This document shows, piece after piece, positions 51,386-61,337 of a DNA stretch of 64,000 bases; positions within the stretch are counted from its first letter, which is position 1, and every line of letters begins with the position of its first letter. The stretch covers positions 124,001 through 188,000 of the forward strand of contig NZ_LHPC01000007.1 in assembly GCF_001297125.1 (NCBI RefSeq), in the 5' to 3' direction. Source of the DNA: Pseudomonas sp. RIT-PI-q. Lineage in GTDB: Bacteria > Pseudomonadota > Gammaproteobacteria > Pseudomonadales > Pseudomonadaceae. A model generated the notes under the pieces. It searched no databases. It was not told the origin of the DNA and worked only from the letters and a program-made list of their open reading frames with translations. A program made the translations under genes and the position numbers.

Positions 51386-53770
51386 CTAACTGTCGGCGCT
51401 TTCGCCCTGTCTTGGACAGAGTACCCGTCGATACAACGCAGCCTGCAAATCTTCGAACTTCACCGGTTTACTCAGGTAATCGATCAAGGCACCAGTCAGG
51501 CAGCGTTCCCGCTCGACGCTCACGGCAATCACGAATACCGGCAGTTCGCTGCAACCCGGCAATGCACGGATCTGGCATGGAAAGGATACGCCGTCCAGCG
51601 TCGGCAACTGGCAATCCAGCAATACGGCGTCAAAGGTCTCACGCTGCAAATAGTCGAGCGCGGCATGGCCATTGTCGGCAGTGCGTACCCGGAACCCGAG
51701 CTTGAGCAACATGCCGCGCATCACCAGTTGATTGATGCTGTTGTCATCCACCAGCAGCACGGTGCAATCCTGTGGCAGCCGCAGGCGCGGGAAATCCCGG
51801 GCCATGAAGGGTGTTGGCACTCGCTCCACTACCGGTAACTCGAATTCGACGTCCAACTGAAAGCGGCTGCCGCGTCCGGGCTCGGAACGGTGCGTCAGGC
51901 GCCCACCGAGCAATTCGATCAGCTGCCGACAGATGGCCAGGCCGACGCCGAGACCGCCGTACTCGCGGGTCATCGAGCCATCGACCTGGAAGAACCGTTG
52001 ATACATCGTCGCCTCCCCCAGATCGGTGAAACCGATGCCGGTGTCGATCACCGCAAAGGACAACGCCAGCCGGTCGGGCTCCACAGGTTTGCCCGTGACC
52101 CGCAGCGCCAACCCGCCGATTCGGGTGAACTTGATCGCGTTGTCCAGCAGGCACTCCAGGCATTGCGCCAACTTGGCGCTGTCGCCATTCAAGCGGTCAG
52201 GCAGCCCCTGCGTCACCTCGACTTTGAAATCCAGCGACTTGCTCAAGGCGTTGCCTTCGAACTGCACGCGCAAGGCCTCGACCACACCGCGCAAACTGAA
52301 AGTGGTCGCAGTTGCCTTGAGCTTGCCGGCCTGCAACTCGGTCAGGGTGAGGATGCCGTTGACCATGCGCATCATGTCGCGCGCCGAGCCCGCGGCCGTT
52401 TGCTGGTACTGCTCCAGTTCCGGGTCCATCTCGACGGTCTGCATCAGTTCCAGCGAACCGATCACCCCGTTCATGGGCGTGCGCAGTTCGTGGGTCAGGG
52501 TGGCGAGGAATTCGTCCTTGAGCTTGTTGCTGTGCGCCAGTTGCTGGTTGAGCACTTCAAGCTTCTGGCCGGCATCGAACAGCGTCTGCGCCTGCTGCTC
52601 GCGCATGGCGTTGATGCGGTCGGCCAGGGCCAGGGACAACAGCGCCACTTCGATCGCCGAACCGATCTGGCTGGAATACATGGTCAGGAACACGTTCGGC
52701 AGATAGCCCAGCACCATCATCGTGTTGACGATGCCGCCGAGCAAAAACGCCGACCAGGCAATGATGAAATACCGCGCCACCCGCAGACCGCGCAGCCAGG
52801 CGAGAATCCCCGCGGCAAAAATCACTACGGTGAACGTCAACGCCAAGGCCGTCGCCAGACGCAGGGCCAGGCCGTAACTGGTCATCAGCGATAACCCGAC
52901 CACCAACGCGCCAAACGCAATCAACGCCTGCAGCAAGCGGTCGAGCCAACGGCTGTGCTCGGCTGTCTGCAAGAAGCTACGGGCGAACTGGCTGCCGAAC
53001 AATCCCGCGCAACCGATGAAGAACGGCGTCGCGGCGTTGGCCCACCAAGGGTTGTCCGGCCAGAAATACTCCACAGCGGCGCCGTTGACCGACAGCTGAT
53101 ACAAACCGAACGAGGCGATGTAGAAGATGTAATAGAGGTAACTGGTGTCGCGCACGCTGAGGTAAATGAACAGGTTGTAGACCAGCATCCCCAGTAACAC
53201 GCCATAGATCAGCCCCAGCACATAGAGGCGGATCGGCTGCTCTTCAAGATAAGCGGTACTCGACCACAACGTGACGGGCGCCTGGACCGACCCTTCGCTT
53301 TCCAGACGCAGGTACACGGTTTGCGTTTGGTCGGGGGTGAAATTCAGATCGAACAGGTAGTTGTTCTGACGGATCTCGCGACTCGCGAATGGCAAGGCAT
53401 CACCGGTCTGCTGGACCAACTGATACACACCGGCCGCATCGGGCAAGTAGAGATCAAGGTGATCGAGGGGCGGATAGGCCAGTTCAAGCAACCAGGTGCG
53501 TTGCACGGCGGGATTGGTCGGGCGGTAATGCAGGTCGATTTTCAACCAGAACGCCGAGCGCGAATAACCGGCGTTGAGGGTGTCTTTATCGTGGGGCTTG
53601 AAGTTTCCGGCCGCGGCTTGTGCGCGCACGTCGGCGATGGTCGCCTGACCACCGGCGTCTTCGAACACTTGCAGGGTTCGGCCCAGGGGAAGGCTTTGAG
53701 TGAATTCATCGAATTCGACGGCGCTCGCCAGGAGGGGCAAGCACAACAGCAACATTAGCAAATAGCGCAT
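51386..53770 (-). CDS. Hybrid sensor histidine kinase with 7TMR-DISM input
   Basis: A 794-residue kinase. Signal peptide 1-17; periplasmic 7TMR-DISMED2 domain about 20-160; seven helices about 180-385 (LYVLGLIYGVLLGMLVYNLF); a short coiled coil; HisKA with LTHELRTPMNGVIGS (His near 428); HATPase with DNAIKFT, DTGIGF and GLGVGLAI; and a receiver domain from about 660 with LLVDDNSINQ, the phosphoacceptor in AVLLDCQLPTLDG and the lysine in DYLSKPV. No HPt domain, so a separate phosphotransferase is expected. This type detects carbohydrate-like or envelope signals in pseudomonads; the ligand is unknown. Confidence 0.93.
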   Translation of the reverse strand: MRYLLMLLLCLPLLASAVEFDEFTQSLPLGRTLQVFEDAGGQATIADVRAQAAAGNFKPHDKDTLNAGYSRSAFWLKIDLHYRPTNPAVQRTWLLELAYPPLDHLDLYLPDAAGVYQLVQQTGDALPFASREIRQNNYLFDLNFTPDQTQTVYLRLESEGSVQAPVTLWSSTAYLEEQPIRLYVLGLIYGVLLGMLVYNLFIYLSVRDTSYLYYIFYIASFGLYQLSVNGAAVEYFWPDNPWWANAATPFFIGCAGLFGSQFARSFLQTAEHSRWLDRLLQALIAFGALVVGLSLMTSYGLALRLATALALTFTVVIFAAGILAWLRGLRVARYFIIAWSAFLLGGIVNTMMVLGYLPNVFLTMYSSQIGSAIEVALLSLALADRINAMREQQAQTLFDAGQKLEVLNQQLAHSNKLKDEFLATLTHELRTPMNGVIGSLELMQTVEMDPELEQYQQTAAGSARDMMRMVNGILTLTELQAGKLKATATTFSLRGVVEALRVQFEGNALSKSLDFKVEVTQGLPDRLNGDSAKLAQCLECLLDNAIKFTRIGGLALRVTGKPVEPDRLALSFAVIDTGIGFTDLGEATMYQRFFQVDGSMTREYGGLGVGLAICRQLIELLGGRLTHRSEPGRGSRFQLDVEFELPVVERVPTPFMARDFPRLRLPQDCTVLLVDDNSINQLVMRGMLLKLGFRVRTADNGHAALDYLQRETFDAVLLDCQLPTLDGVSFPCQIRALPGCSELPVFVIAVSVERERCLTGALIDYLSKPVKFEDLQAALYRRVLCPRQGESADS

Positions 53771-54191
53771 TTAAGCCCCAGCGTGGCCTGTCCGGTTATC
53801 TCAGGAAGCCCCTCATTCCTTTTGAGTAGACGTAAAACCGGTATTACCTGTTATTGATTTGGATCCACTCTAGCATAGCCGTTGATGGCCTTTGAACACC
53901 ATTGAAATTTTTCCTACAAAGGCTCTAGTACGGGCGTTCCAGCGCTGCGTATTGAGCTAGAGCTGTTTCCCCGATCCGACCTTAATAATGCATCGGCGGC
54001 TGACCACAATCCTGTAGCAGCTGGCGAAGCCTGCGTTCGGCTGCGCAGCAGTCGTAAATACTGAATCCTCGATTTACTTGAATCACCGCGGTGCCCGACT
54101 TAGCGACTGCTTCGCAGCCGAACGCAGGCTTCGCCAGCGGCTACAGGGTCCTTCATGACTCGTCGGTCGACTGGTGGTAAGCTCGCGCACC
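53771..54191. other. Intergenic region with a large REP-type inverted pair
   Basis: No gene or known riboswitch seen. 53771-54010 is the promoter side of the hybrid kinase and holds AT-rich stretches. 54011-54148 is a TAGCAGCTGGCGAAGCCTGC repeat pair. The thiD start follows 43 bases later; the thiamin riboswitch consensus is not visible. Confidence 0.7.
54011..54148. repeat. Paired inverted repeat of the TAGCAGCTGGCGAAGCCTGC family
   Basis: Second copy of the pair seen at 13507-13638, with the same long arms (TGTAGCAGCTGGCGAAGCCTG through GCAGCAGTCG). The inner spacer is not conserved. Confidence 0.85.
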
Positions 54192-54989
54192 ATGAATATC
54201 TACAGCTCTCGCCCCGTTGTCCTCTGTCTCTCCGGCCACGACCCAAGTGGTGGCGCCGGCTTGCAGGCAGATATCGAAGCCCTGCTCGCCCAGGGTTGTC
54301 ATGCGGCTCCGGCCGTCACCGCCCTGACCGTGCAAGACACGGTCAATGTCACTGACTTCCGCGTCCTCGACCGTGAGTGGGTGTTGGCCCAGGCCAATGC
54401 CGTGCTCAACGACTCGACGGTAGCGGCGGTCAAACTGGGCATGCTCGGTTCCCTGGAAATGGTCGACACCGTCGTCGAACTGCTCCAGGCGCACCCGCAT
54501 TTACCGATGGTCTGCGACCCGGTCCTGCGCGCCGGCGGCGGCGGACGACTGGGCAAGGACGAAGTCGGCTACGCCATGCGCGAACGCCTGCTGCCCCTGG
54601 CCATCATTGCCACCCCTAACCTTCCTGAAGCCCGCATCCTCGCCGAACTGCCCGAAGGCACCGCGGACGAGTGCGCTGAAAAACTCCTGCCATACGTCAA
54701 ACACCTGCTGATCACCGGCGGTCATGGCGATGAACACGAAATCCACAATCGCTTGTACAGCCGTGACGGCAGCCGCCAGACCTTTACCTGCCAACGCCTG
54801 CCCGGCAGTTATCACGGTTCCGGTTGCACGCTGGCCAGCGCGCTGGCCGGCCGACTGGCCCCGGGCGAACACCCCGTCAGCGCCGTGAAGACCGCGCTTG
54901 ACTACACTTGGCGCACCCTGCGAGATGCGGAGCAGCTGGGCAAAGGCCAATTTGTGCCACGCCGCTTGCCGCTGGATTTCTGTTCGTAA
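54192..54989 (+). CDS. thiD: Hydroxymethylpyrimidine (phosphate) kinase
   Basis: A 265-residue ribokinase-fold enzyme of thiamin biosynthesis, phosphorylating HMP and HMP phosphate. VVLCLSGHDPSGGAGLQADI at the start, ALTVQDTVNVTDF, VCDPVLRAGGGG and the anion-hole region LPGSYHGSGCTLASALAGRL are diagnostic. ATG 54192 is chosen over 54174. It is followed by thiE after 18 bases and hemL after that, an arrangement common in Pseudomonas. Confidence 0.95.
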   Translation: MNIYSSRPVVLCLSGHDPSGGAGLQADIEALLAQGCHAAPAVTALTVQDTVNVTDFRVLDREWVLAQANAVLNDSTVAAVKLGMLGSLEMVDTVVELLQAHPHLPMVCDPVLRAGGGGRLGKDEVGYAMRERLLPLAIIATPNLPEARILAELPEGTADECAEKLLPYVKHLLITGGHGDEHEIHNRLYSRDGSRQTFTCQRLPGSYHGSGCTLASALAGRLAPGEHPVSAVKTALDYTWRTLRDAEQLGKGQFVPRRLPLDFCS

Positions 54990-55007
54990 CGCCATGAGGC
55001 TTGCCCG

Positions 55008-55631
55008 ATGAAACTACGTGGCCTGTACGCCATTACCGACAGCCAATTACTGGCCGGTAAATTTCTTTCGTACGTGGAGGCGGCGCTGGAAGGCGGCGTC
55101 ACCCTGCTGCAATACCGCGACAAGAGCAGCGACGAGGCCCGCCGCCTGCGTGAGGCCGAGGCCCTGCGTAATCTGTGTGAACGCTACAAGACCCAGCTGA
55201 TTATCAACGACGATGCCGAACTGGCCGCGCGCCTGAACGTCGGCGTGCACCTGGGCCAGACCGATGGACCGCTGACCCCGGCCCGCGCGCTGCTCGGTCG
55301 CCAGGCGATCATCGGTTCGACCTGCCACGCACAACTCGAACTCGCCGAGCAAGCCGCCAAGGAAGGCGCCAGTTATGTCGCCTTCGGCCGCTTTTTCAAT
55401 TCCAGCACCAAGCCCGGCGCCCCGACGTGCAGCCTCGAACTGCTCGATCAGGCCCGCAGCAAACTGCACCTGCCGATCTGCGCGATCGGCGGCATCACCC
55501 TGGACAACGCCGCCCCGCTGGTGGCCCACGGGGTCGATCTGCTGGCGGTGGTCCATGGCCTGTTTGGCGCCGACAGCACGGCTGAAGTGACACGCCGCGC
55601 CCGCGCCTTTAACGAACTGCTACGTAAATAA
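55008..55631 (+). CDS. thiE: Thiamin phosphate synthase
   Basis: A 207-residue TIM-barrel enzyme that joins HMP pyrophosphate and hydroxyethylthiazole phosphate. [13 protein letters not shown] at the start, [35 protein letters not shown], and the phosphate loop [16 protein letters not shown] near the end. Lies between thiD and hemL on the same strand with short gaps. Confidence 0.95.
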   Translation: MKLRGLYAITDSQLLAGKFLSYVEAALEGGVTLLQYRDKSSDEARRLREAEALRNLCERYKTQLIINDDAELAARLNVGVHLGQTDGPLTPARALLGRQAIIGSTCHAQLELAEQAAKEGASYVAFGRFFNSSTKPGAPTCSLELLDQARSKLHLPICAIGGITLDNAAPLVAHGVDLLAVVHGLFGADSTAEVTRRARAFNELLRK

Positions 55632-55660
55632 ATAGCCAAGTCTGATTTGAGAGCCCGATC

Positions 55661-56944
55661 ATGTCTCGTTCCGAAACCCTGTTTGCCAATGCCCAGAAAC
55701 ACATTCCCGGTGGCGTGAACTCGCCTGTTCGCGCCTTCAAAAGCGTTGGCGGCACGCCGTTGTTCTTCAAACACGCTGAAGGCGCCTACGTCACCGACGA
55801 AGACAACAAACGTTATGTCGATTACGTCGGTTCCTGGGGCCCGATGATTCTCGGTCACAGCCATCCGGACGTGCTGGACGCTGTGCGTAAACAACTGGAC
55901 CACGGCCTGTCCTACGGCGCGCCGACCGAGATGGAAACCCAGATGGCTGATCTGGGCTGCTCGATCGTGCCGTCGATGGAAATGGTGCGCATGGTCAGCT
56001 CCGGCACCGAAGCGACCATGAGCGCGATTCGCCTGGCCCGTGGTTTCACCGGCCGCGACAGCATCATCAAGTTCGAAGGCTGCTACCACGGACACTCCGA
56101 CAGCCTGCTGGTCAAGGCCGGTTCCGGCGCCCTGACCCAAGGCGTGCCAAGCTCGGCCGGTGTGCCGGCAGACTTTGCCAAACACACCCTGACCCTGCCG
56201 TTCAACGACATCGACGCGGTTGAAACCATGCTCGCCGACGTCGGCCAGGACGTGGCCTGCATCATCGTCGAACCCGTGGCCGGCAACATGAACTGCGTGC
56301 CACCGGCACCCGGCTTCCTCGAAGGCCTGCGGACCCTGTGCGACAAGCACGGCGTGGTGCTGATTTTCGACGAAGTGATGACCGGTTTCCGTGTCGCCCT
56401 CGGCGGCGCACAAGCCCACTACGGCGTGACGCCGGACCTGAGCACCTTCGGCAAGATCATCGGTGGCGGCATGCCGGTCGGCTGCTTCGGCGGCAAGCGC
56501 GAAATCATGTCGCACATCGCGCCACTGGGCCCGGTCTACCAGGCGGGCACGTTGTCGGGTAACCCGCTGGCGATGGCTGCCGGCCTGACCACCTTGCGCC
56601 TTATCAGCCGTCCGGGTTTCCACGCTGAGCTGACCGACTACACCAGCCGCCTGCTCGACGGCCTGCAACAACGCGCCGATGCCGCCGGCATTCCGTTCGT
56701 GACCACGCAGGCCGGCGGCATGTTCGGTCTGTACTTCAGCGGCGCCGACGACATCGTGACTTTCGATGACGTGATGGGCAGCGACGCGAACCTGTTCAAG
56801 CGCTTCTTCCACCTGATGCTGGAAGGTGGCGTGTACCTGGCACCGAGCGCATTCGAAGCCGGTTTTACCTCGATCGCCCACGGCGACACCGAGCTGAAAC
56901 TGACCCTGGATGCCGCCGAACGCGCATTTGCTGCGTTGAAGTAA
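55661..56944 (+). CDS. hemL: Glutamate-1-semialdehyde 2,1-aminomutase
   Basis: A 427-residue PLP enzyme that converts glutamate 1-semialdehyde into 5-aminolevulinate for haem. [20 protein letters not shown] at the start, [20 protein letters not shown] for phosphate binding, [20 protein letters not shown] and the Schiff-base lysine in [20 protein letters not shown]. Full length. A stem of 12 bp follows as terminator. Confidence 0.97.
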   Translation: MSRSETLFANAQKHIPGGVNSPVRAFKSVGGTPLFFKHAEGAYVTDEDNKRYVDYVGSWGPMILGHSHPDVLDAVRKQLDHGLSYGAPTEMETQMADLGCSIVPSMEMVRMVSSGTEATMSAIRLARGFTGRDSIIKFEGCYHGHSDSLLVKAGSGALTQGVPSSAGVPADFAKHTLTLPFNDIDAVETMLADVGQDVACIIVEPVAGNMNCVPPAPGFLEGLRTLCDKHGVVLIFDEVMTGFRVALGGAQAHYGVTPDLSTFGKIIGGGMPVGCFGGKREIMSHIAPLGPVYQAGTLSGNPLAMAAGLTTLRLISRPGFHAELTDYTSRLLDGLQQRADAAGIPFVTTQAGGMFGLYFSGADDIVTFDDVMGSDANLFKRFFHLMLEGGVYLAPSAFEAGFTSIAHGDTELKLTLDAAERAFAALK

Positions 56945-56953
56945 CGCTGTTGC

Positions 56954-56981
56954 GCTGACGCTGGCGATTGCCAGCGTCAGC
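56954..56981 (+). terminator. Hairpin after hemL
   Basis: GCTGACGCTGGC-GATT-GCCAGCGTCAGC, a perfect 12 bp stem with four-base loop ten bases after the hemL stop. The following T run is short (TTT), so it may be a weak or factor-assisted terminator. Confidence 0.7.
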
Positions 56982-57169
56982 TTTCACCTACATTCCCGCC
57001 TCTTTTCCTACGCTTCTGCCAGCAATCAGCCGCAAAGTGGGCGATATATTCCCCGCGCAGCAGAAAAACGAGTAAAGACTTTGTAAGGTTGGCCCTGCTT
57101 ATTTCATAATGCGCGCTTATTGGATCCCCTCGATGGGTCCGCGCGCCCTTCAGAGGTAAGTCGATTCCC

Positions 57170-57724
57170 ATGAACCGCACCGGCCGCGCCCTTGCACTGG
57201 GCTGCCTGTTGCTCCTTCAGCCCCTGCTCGCGCTCGCACAAGCAGGCGGCAACTCGTTGTTAATCCCAGCGATGGGTCGTTGCACCCTCAATACTCAGCC
57301 GCAAGACCTGGCTCAGGCACTCGCTGCCTGCCAGAAAGCGTCGGATGAAGGGGATGCGCAAGCGCAATACGAGTTGGGTGAGTTCTACTACGACGGCAAT
57401 AACACCCCGCGCGACCTCAAGAAAGCCCTGGACTACTTCGAAAAAGCCTCGCTGCAAGGCCACGCCCAGGCGCAATTCAAACTCGGCACCATGTTTTTCC
57501 ACGGCGAAGGCGTGCCGGCCAATAACGTTCAGGCGTATATCGTGCTGAAAATGGCGGCGGTCAATGGCGCGGAAGATGCGCTGGACACGGCTGACGAAGT
57601 CGCCGAGAAGATGCCACGCGAAGAACTTGAGGTGGCGACTCAGGTGCTGGGGCAGATATTCCGCAAGTACCTGATGGAATTGCAAAGCGCCGATGGGCGT
57701 ACGCCTTTTTCGCCACTTCCCTGA
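57170..57724 (+). CDS. Secreted Sel1-repeat protein
   Basis: A 184-residue protein with a signal peptide (MNRTGRALALGCLLLLQPLL, cleavage near ALAQA). Two to three Sel1-like repeats follow: AQAQYELGEFYYDGNNTPRD, ALDYFEKASLQGHAQAQFKL and GTMFFHGEGVPANNVQAYIV. Such proteins act as protein-protein adaptors in the periplasm. The partner is unknown. It is preceded by a purine-rich ribosome-binding site (AGAGG) and followed by a REP pair. Confidence 0.85.
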   Translation: MNRTGRALALGCLLLLQPLLALAQAGGNSLLIPAMGRCTLNTQPQDLAQALAACQKASDEGDAQAQYELGEFYYDGNNTPRDLKKALDYFEKASLQGHAQAQFKLGTMFFHGEGVPANNVQAYIVLKMAAVNGAEDALDTADEVAEKMPREELEVATQVLGQIFRKYLMELQSADGRTPFSPLP

Positions 57725-57745
57725 ATCTGCGTTGTTCTGATTGGC

Positions 57746-57810
57746 CCCTTCGCTGGCAAGCCAGCTCCTACACGCGATCTCCTGTAGGAGCTGGCTCGCC
57801 AGCGAATGGG
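57746..57810. repeat. Compact REP-like inverted repeat (TAGGAGCTGGCTTGCCAGCG type)
   Basis: TTCGCTGGCAAGCCAGCTCCTACA and its near-complement with a loop of only about 12 bases, between convergent Sel1 and DUF1820 genes; one arm has a C for T change. Confidence 0.8.
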
Positions 57811-57829
57811 GGCGACTCGTTCTTGAGCC

Positions 57830-58159
57830 TTACTTCTCAGGCATCGGCATCGGAAACGGCATGACATTGCCGACCGCGCCGCGGGCTTCGCTGATTTTCG
57901 GTGTGCCGAGACGCTCGACCTCGTCGATGCGCACGATCGAATGCATCGGCACAAAACTGCGCACAACGCCTTCGAACTGAGCCTTGAGCTTCTCTTCGCT
58001 CGGATCGACGACCACTTGCGTGCGCTCGCCAAAGACGAACTCTTCCACTTCCAGGAAGCCCCACAGATCACTTTGATAGATCTGCTTGGCATACATTTCG
58101 TATACCTGGCCCTGGTTGAGGAAAATCACCTTGTAGATTGGAGCTTCACGTTTGGTCAT
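57830..58159 (-). CDS. DUF1820 protein
   Basis: A 109-residue protein with the DUF1820 pattern: IYKVIFLNQGQVYEMYAKQI, LWGFLEVEEFVFGERTQVVV, PSEEKLKAQFEGVVRSFVPM and RIDEVERLGTPKISE, then a Pro/Met-rich tail. Cytoplasmic and acidic; function unknown. Divergent from miaB with a 135-base gap. ATG 58159 begins MTKREAPIYK; the longer frame is not used. Confidence 0.9.
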   Translation of the reverse strand: MTKREAPIYKVIFLNQGQVYEMYAKQIYQSDLWGFLEVEEFVFGERTQVVVDPSEEKLKAQFEGVVRSFVPMHSIVRIDEVERLGTPKISEARGAVGNVMPFPMPMPEK

Positions 58160-58294
58160 GGTGGGCGAGCAACACATCGGGGGATAAAAATGAGGGCGCG
58201 AACTATAGCATAGCCGCCGGACGCACAGCGGTAGGAACCTGGGAACATGTTCCCTATAATGCGCGGTTCTTTGAATCACGTGATGACTCTATCC

Positions 58295-59623
58295 ATGGCC
58301 AAGAAGCTTTACATCGAAACCCACGGTTGCCAGATGAACGAGTACGACAGCTCGCGCATGGTCGATCTGCTGGGTGAACACCAGGCCCTGGAAGTTACCG
58401 CTCGCGCTGAAGACGCCGACGTGATCCTGCTCAACACCTGCTCCATCCGCGAACGCGCCCAGGACCGGGTGTATTCCCAGCTCGGCCGCTGGCGTGAACT
58501 GAAACTGGCCAACCCGGACATGGTGATCGCCGTCGGTGGTTGCGTGGCCAGCCAGGAAGGCGCGGCCATCCGCGATCGCGCGCCGTACGTCGATGTGGTG
58601 TTCGGCCCGCAGACCCTGCACCGCCTGCCGGAAATGATCGACGCCGCACGCCTGACCAAGCTGCCGCAGGTCGACGTCTCATTCCCGGAAATCGAAAAAT
58701 TCGACCATTTGCCCGAACCGCGCATCGACGGCCCGAGCGCCTACGTCTCGGTCATGGAAGGCTGCAGCAAGTACTGCACCTTCTGCGTGGTGCCGTACAC
58801 CCGCGGTGAAGAAGTCAGCCGGCCATTCGACGACGTGATCGCCGAGATCATCCACCTGGCCGAAAACGGCGTGCGCGAAGTGACCCTGCTGGGGCAGAAC
58901 GTCAATGGCTATCGCGGAACCACGCATGATGGACGCCTGGCAGATCTCGCCGAGCTGATTCGCGTCGTGGCCGCCGTCGATGGCATCGACCGCATTCGCT
59001 ACACCACCTCGCACCCGCTGGAGTTCTCGGACAGCCTGATCCAGGCCCACGCCGACGTGCCGGAACTGGTGAAACACCTGCACTTGCCGGTGCAATCGGG
59101 TTCGGACCGGATCCTCGCAGCCATGAAGCGCAACCACACGGCGCTGGAATACAAATCCAAATTGCGCAAGTTGCGGGCGGCGGTGCCGGGGATTTGCATC
59201 AGTTCGGACTTCATCGTCGGCTTTCCGGGTGAGACCGAAAAAGACTTCGAACAGACCATGAAGCTGATCGAAGACGTCGGCTTCGACTTCTCTTACTCGT
59301 TCGTCTATAGCCAACGCCCGGGCACTCCGGCTGCCGATTTGGCCGACGAGACACCGGAAGCGCTGAAAAAAGAACGTTTGAACGCCCTGCAACATCGCCT
59401 GAACCAGCAAGGTTTCGAAATCAGCCGACAAATGGTCGGCTCGATCCAGCGAATCCTGGTGACCGATTATTCGAAAAAAGACCCCGGCGAGCTGCAAGGC
59501 CGGACCGAGAATAACCGCATCGTCAACTTCCGCTGCGACAACCCAACCCTGATCGGGCAGTTCGCCGACGTGCACATCGATGCCGCGCAGCCGCATTCGT
59601 TGCGGGGCTCGCTGATCCAGTAG
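58295..59623 (+). CDS. miaB: tRNA methylthiotransferase MiaB
   Basis: A 442-residue radical-SAM enzyme that adds the 2-methylthio group to N6-isopentenyl-A37. N-terminal cluster cysteines are in [25 protein letters not shown] and [10 protein letters not shown]; the radical-SAM CxxxCxxC is CSKYCTFC (about residues 157-164); a TRAM domain closes the chain ([14 protein letters not shown] to [16 protein letters not shown]). ATG 58295 gives the family start [13 protein letters not shown]. Confidence 0.97.
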   Translation: MAKKLYIETHGCQMNEYDSSRMVDLLGEHQALEVTARAEDADVILLNTCSIRERAQDRVYSQLGRWRELKLANPDMVIAVGGCVASQEGAAIRDRAPYVDVVFGPQTLHRLPEMIDAARLTKLPQVDVSFPEIEKFDHLPEPRIDGPSAYVSVMEGCSKYCTFCVVPYTRGEEVSRPFDDVIAEIIHLAENGVREVTLLGQNVNGYRGTTHDGRLADLAELIRVVAAVDGIDRIRYTTSHPLEFSDSLIQAHADVPELVKHLHLPVQSGSDRILAAMKRNHTALEYKSKLRKLRAAVPGICISSDFIVGFPGETEKDFEQTMKLIEDVGFDFSYSFVYSQRPGTPAADLADETPEALKKERLNALQHRLNQQGFEISRQMVGSIQRILVTDYSKKDPGELQGRTENNRIVNFRCDNPTLIGQFADVHIDAAQPHSLRGSLIQ

Positions 59624-59632
59624 CACCACAAA

Positions 59633-59730
59633 TCCCTGTGGGAGCCGGGCTTGCCCGCGATGGCCACGACACGGTTTGCCTGACACACCGTGTAATCGTT
59701 CATCGCGGGCAAGCCCGGCTCCCACAGGGA
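59633..59730. repeat. Paired REP-like repeat (GGGAGCCGGGCTTGCCCGCG variant)
   Basis: Both arms carry one extra C compared with the GGGAGCGGGCTTGCCCGCG copies elsewhere, and the change is matched in both arms, so the stem is kept. Located between miaB and ybeZ. Confidence 0.85.
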
Positions 59731-59828
59731 CGGTGTGCGACGTTGCGATATTTAAGAGCTTTCGCACCCGAGCCGCTGGCGTTATCCTTGATTTCATCTT
59801 AATTGCCCCAGGGCGGCTAAATACGACC

Positions 59829-60845
59829 TTGAACGCACCCATAGAACCACATCGTTTTATCCTCGAGCCCTTTGAAGCTCGGCGCTTCGCCAATCTGTGC
59901 GGGCAATTCGACGAGCATTTGCGCTTGATCGAACAGCGCCTGACCATCGAGATCCGCAACCGCGGAAACCAGTTCGAATTGATCGGCGAGCCCAAACACA
60001 CCACCTCCGCGGAAAACCTCCTGCGCCGCCTGTATCGGGAAACCAAAGGTACTGAGCTGTCGCCGGACATGGTTCACCTGTTCCTGCAGGAATCGGCCGT
60101 CGAAGAGCTGGACAACGTCTCCCCGTCCGAACCCTCCGTCGCCCTGCGCACCAAAAAAGGCATGATTCGCCCTCGCGGCTTGAATCAGCTGCGCTACGTG
60201 AAGGAAATCCTCGGTAACGACATCAATTTCGGCATCGGTCCGGCCGGGACCGGCAAGACCTATCTGGCCGTTGCCTGCGCGGTAGACGCGCTGGAACGCG
60301 AGCAGATTCGCCGTATCCTGCTGGTCCGCCCGGCGGTTGAAGCGGGCGAAAAACTCGGCTTCCTGCCCGGCGACCTGTCCCAGAAGATCGACCCGTATCT
60401 GCGTCCGCTCTACGACGCACTCTACGAAATGCTCGGCTTCGAATACGTGGCCAAGCTGATCGAGCGCCAGGTTATTGAAGTCGCGCCGCTGGCCTACATG
60501 CGCGGTCGCACGCTGAACAACAGCTTCATCATCCTCGACGAAAGCCAGAACACCACCGTCGAGCAAATGAAAATGTTCCTGACCCGGATCGGCTTCGGCT
60601 CCACGGCGGTCATCACCGGTGATATCACCCAGGTCGACCTGCCGAAAGGCACCAAGTCCGGGCTGCACCATGTGATCGAAGTGCTCAAAGACGTGCCGGG
60701 TATCAGCTTCACCCATTTCATGCCCAAGGACGTTGTGCGCCATCCACTGGTGCAGCGCATTGTCGAGGCCTATGAGCGCTTCGAGAATCGCGTGGCCGAC
60801 GAGCCGGCGAAGTTCTCTTCCAAGGACAATCGCCACGATGCTTGA
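59829..60845 (+). CDS. ybeZ: PhoH-family ATPase YbeZ
   Basis: A 338-residue PhoH-like P-loop protein. The chain begins with TTG ([20 protein letters not shown]), since no ATG fits the family start; the Walker A motif [14 protein letters not shown] is near residue 137, Walker B is [11 protein letters not shown], and [12 protein letters not shown] follows. YbeZ is thought to be an RNA helicase-like ATPase that works with YbeY. The gene overlaps ybeY by eight bases. The order ybeZ-ybeY-corC-lnt is the conserved gammaproteobacterial operon. Confidence 0.95.
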   Translation: MNAPIEPHRFILEPFEARRFANLCGQFDEHLRLIEQRLTIEIRNRGNQFELIGEPKHTTSAENLLRRLYRETKGTELSPDMVHLFLQESAVEELDNVSPSEPSVALRTKKGMIRPRGLNQLRYVKEILGNDINFGIGPAGTGKTYLAVACAVDALEREQIRRILLVRPAVEAGEKLGFLPGDLSQKIDPYLRPLYDALYEMLGFEYVAKLIERQVIEVAPLAYMRGRTLNNSFIILDESQNTTVEQMKMFLTRIGFGSTAVITGDITQVDLPKGTKSGLHHVIEVLKDVPGISFTHFMPKDVVRHPLVQRIVEAYERFENRVADEPAKFSSKDNRHDA

Positions 60846-61332
60846 GCTTGATCTGCAACTGGCTACCCAAGCGCCTGCCCCAAGCGAAGCCGAGTTCCGC
60901 CAATGGTGCGAACTGGCTCTGCGCCAGCGCACGGCTGATTCCGAAATGACCATTCGCCTGGTCGATGAAGAAGAAGCGCGCGAACTGAATCACACCTGGC
61001 GGCAAAAGGATTACGCCACTAACGTCTTATCGTTCCCTGCCGATGTGCCTGACGAGTTTCTCGACATCCCGCTGCTGGGCGATCTGGTGATCTGCGTCGC
61101 GGTGGTCGAGCGCGAAGCCGCCGAACAAGGCAAGGAACTGAAGGCCCACTGGGCGCATCTGGTCATTCACGGCTGCTTGCATCTGCTTGGTTACGACCAT
61201 ATAGATGACGAGGAAGCCGAAGAAATGGAAGCACTGGAACGAACGTTGCTTGCCGAGTTGGGTCATCGAGACCCGTATGCAGACGACGAAACTGACACAC
61301 CCCCAATCGTAACAACAAAGGATTCAGAGTAA
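60838..61332 (+). CDS. ybeY: Endoribonuclease YbeY (16S rRNA maturation)
   Basis: A 164-residue zinc-dependent endoribonuclease. The H-x3-H-x5-H motif is [11 protein letters not shown] (about residues 111-121), and [16 protein letters not shown] is the other signature. It matures the 3' end of 16S rRNA and checks ribosome quality. The C-terminal tail is acidic and slightly longer than in E. coli. Start codon lies inside the end of ybeZ. Confidence 0.97.
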   Translation: MLELDLQLATQAPAPSEAEFRQWCELALRQRTADSEMTIRLVDEEEARELNHTWRQKDYATNVLSFPADVPDEFLDIPLLGDLVICVAVVEREAAEQGKELKAHWAHLVIHGCLHLLGYDHIDDEEAEEMEALERTLLAELGHRDPYADDETDTPPIVTTKDSE

Positions 61333-61337
61333 TCGCT

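Noticed and set aside
53771..54191. Thiamin pyrophosphate riboswitch before thiD
   Set aside because: The THI-box consensus is not visible, and in Pseudomonas it normally precedes thiC.
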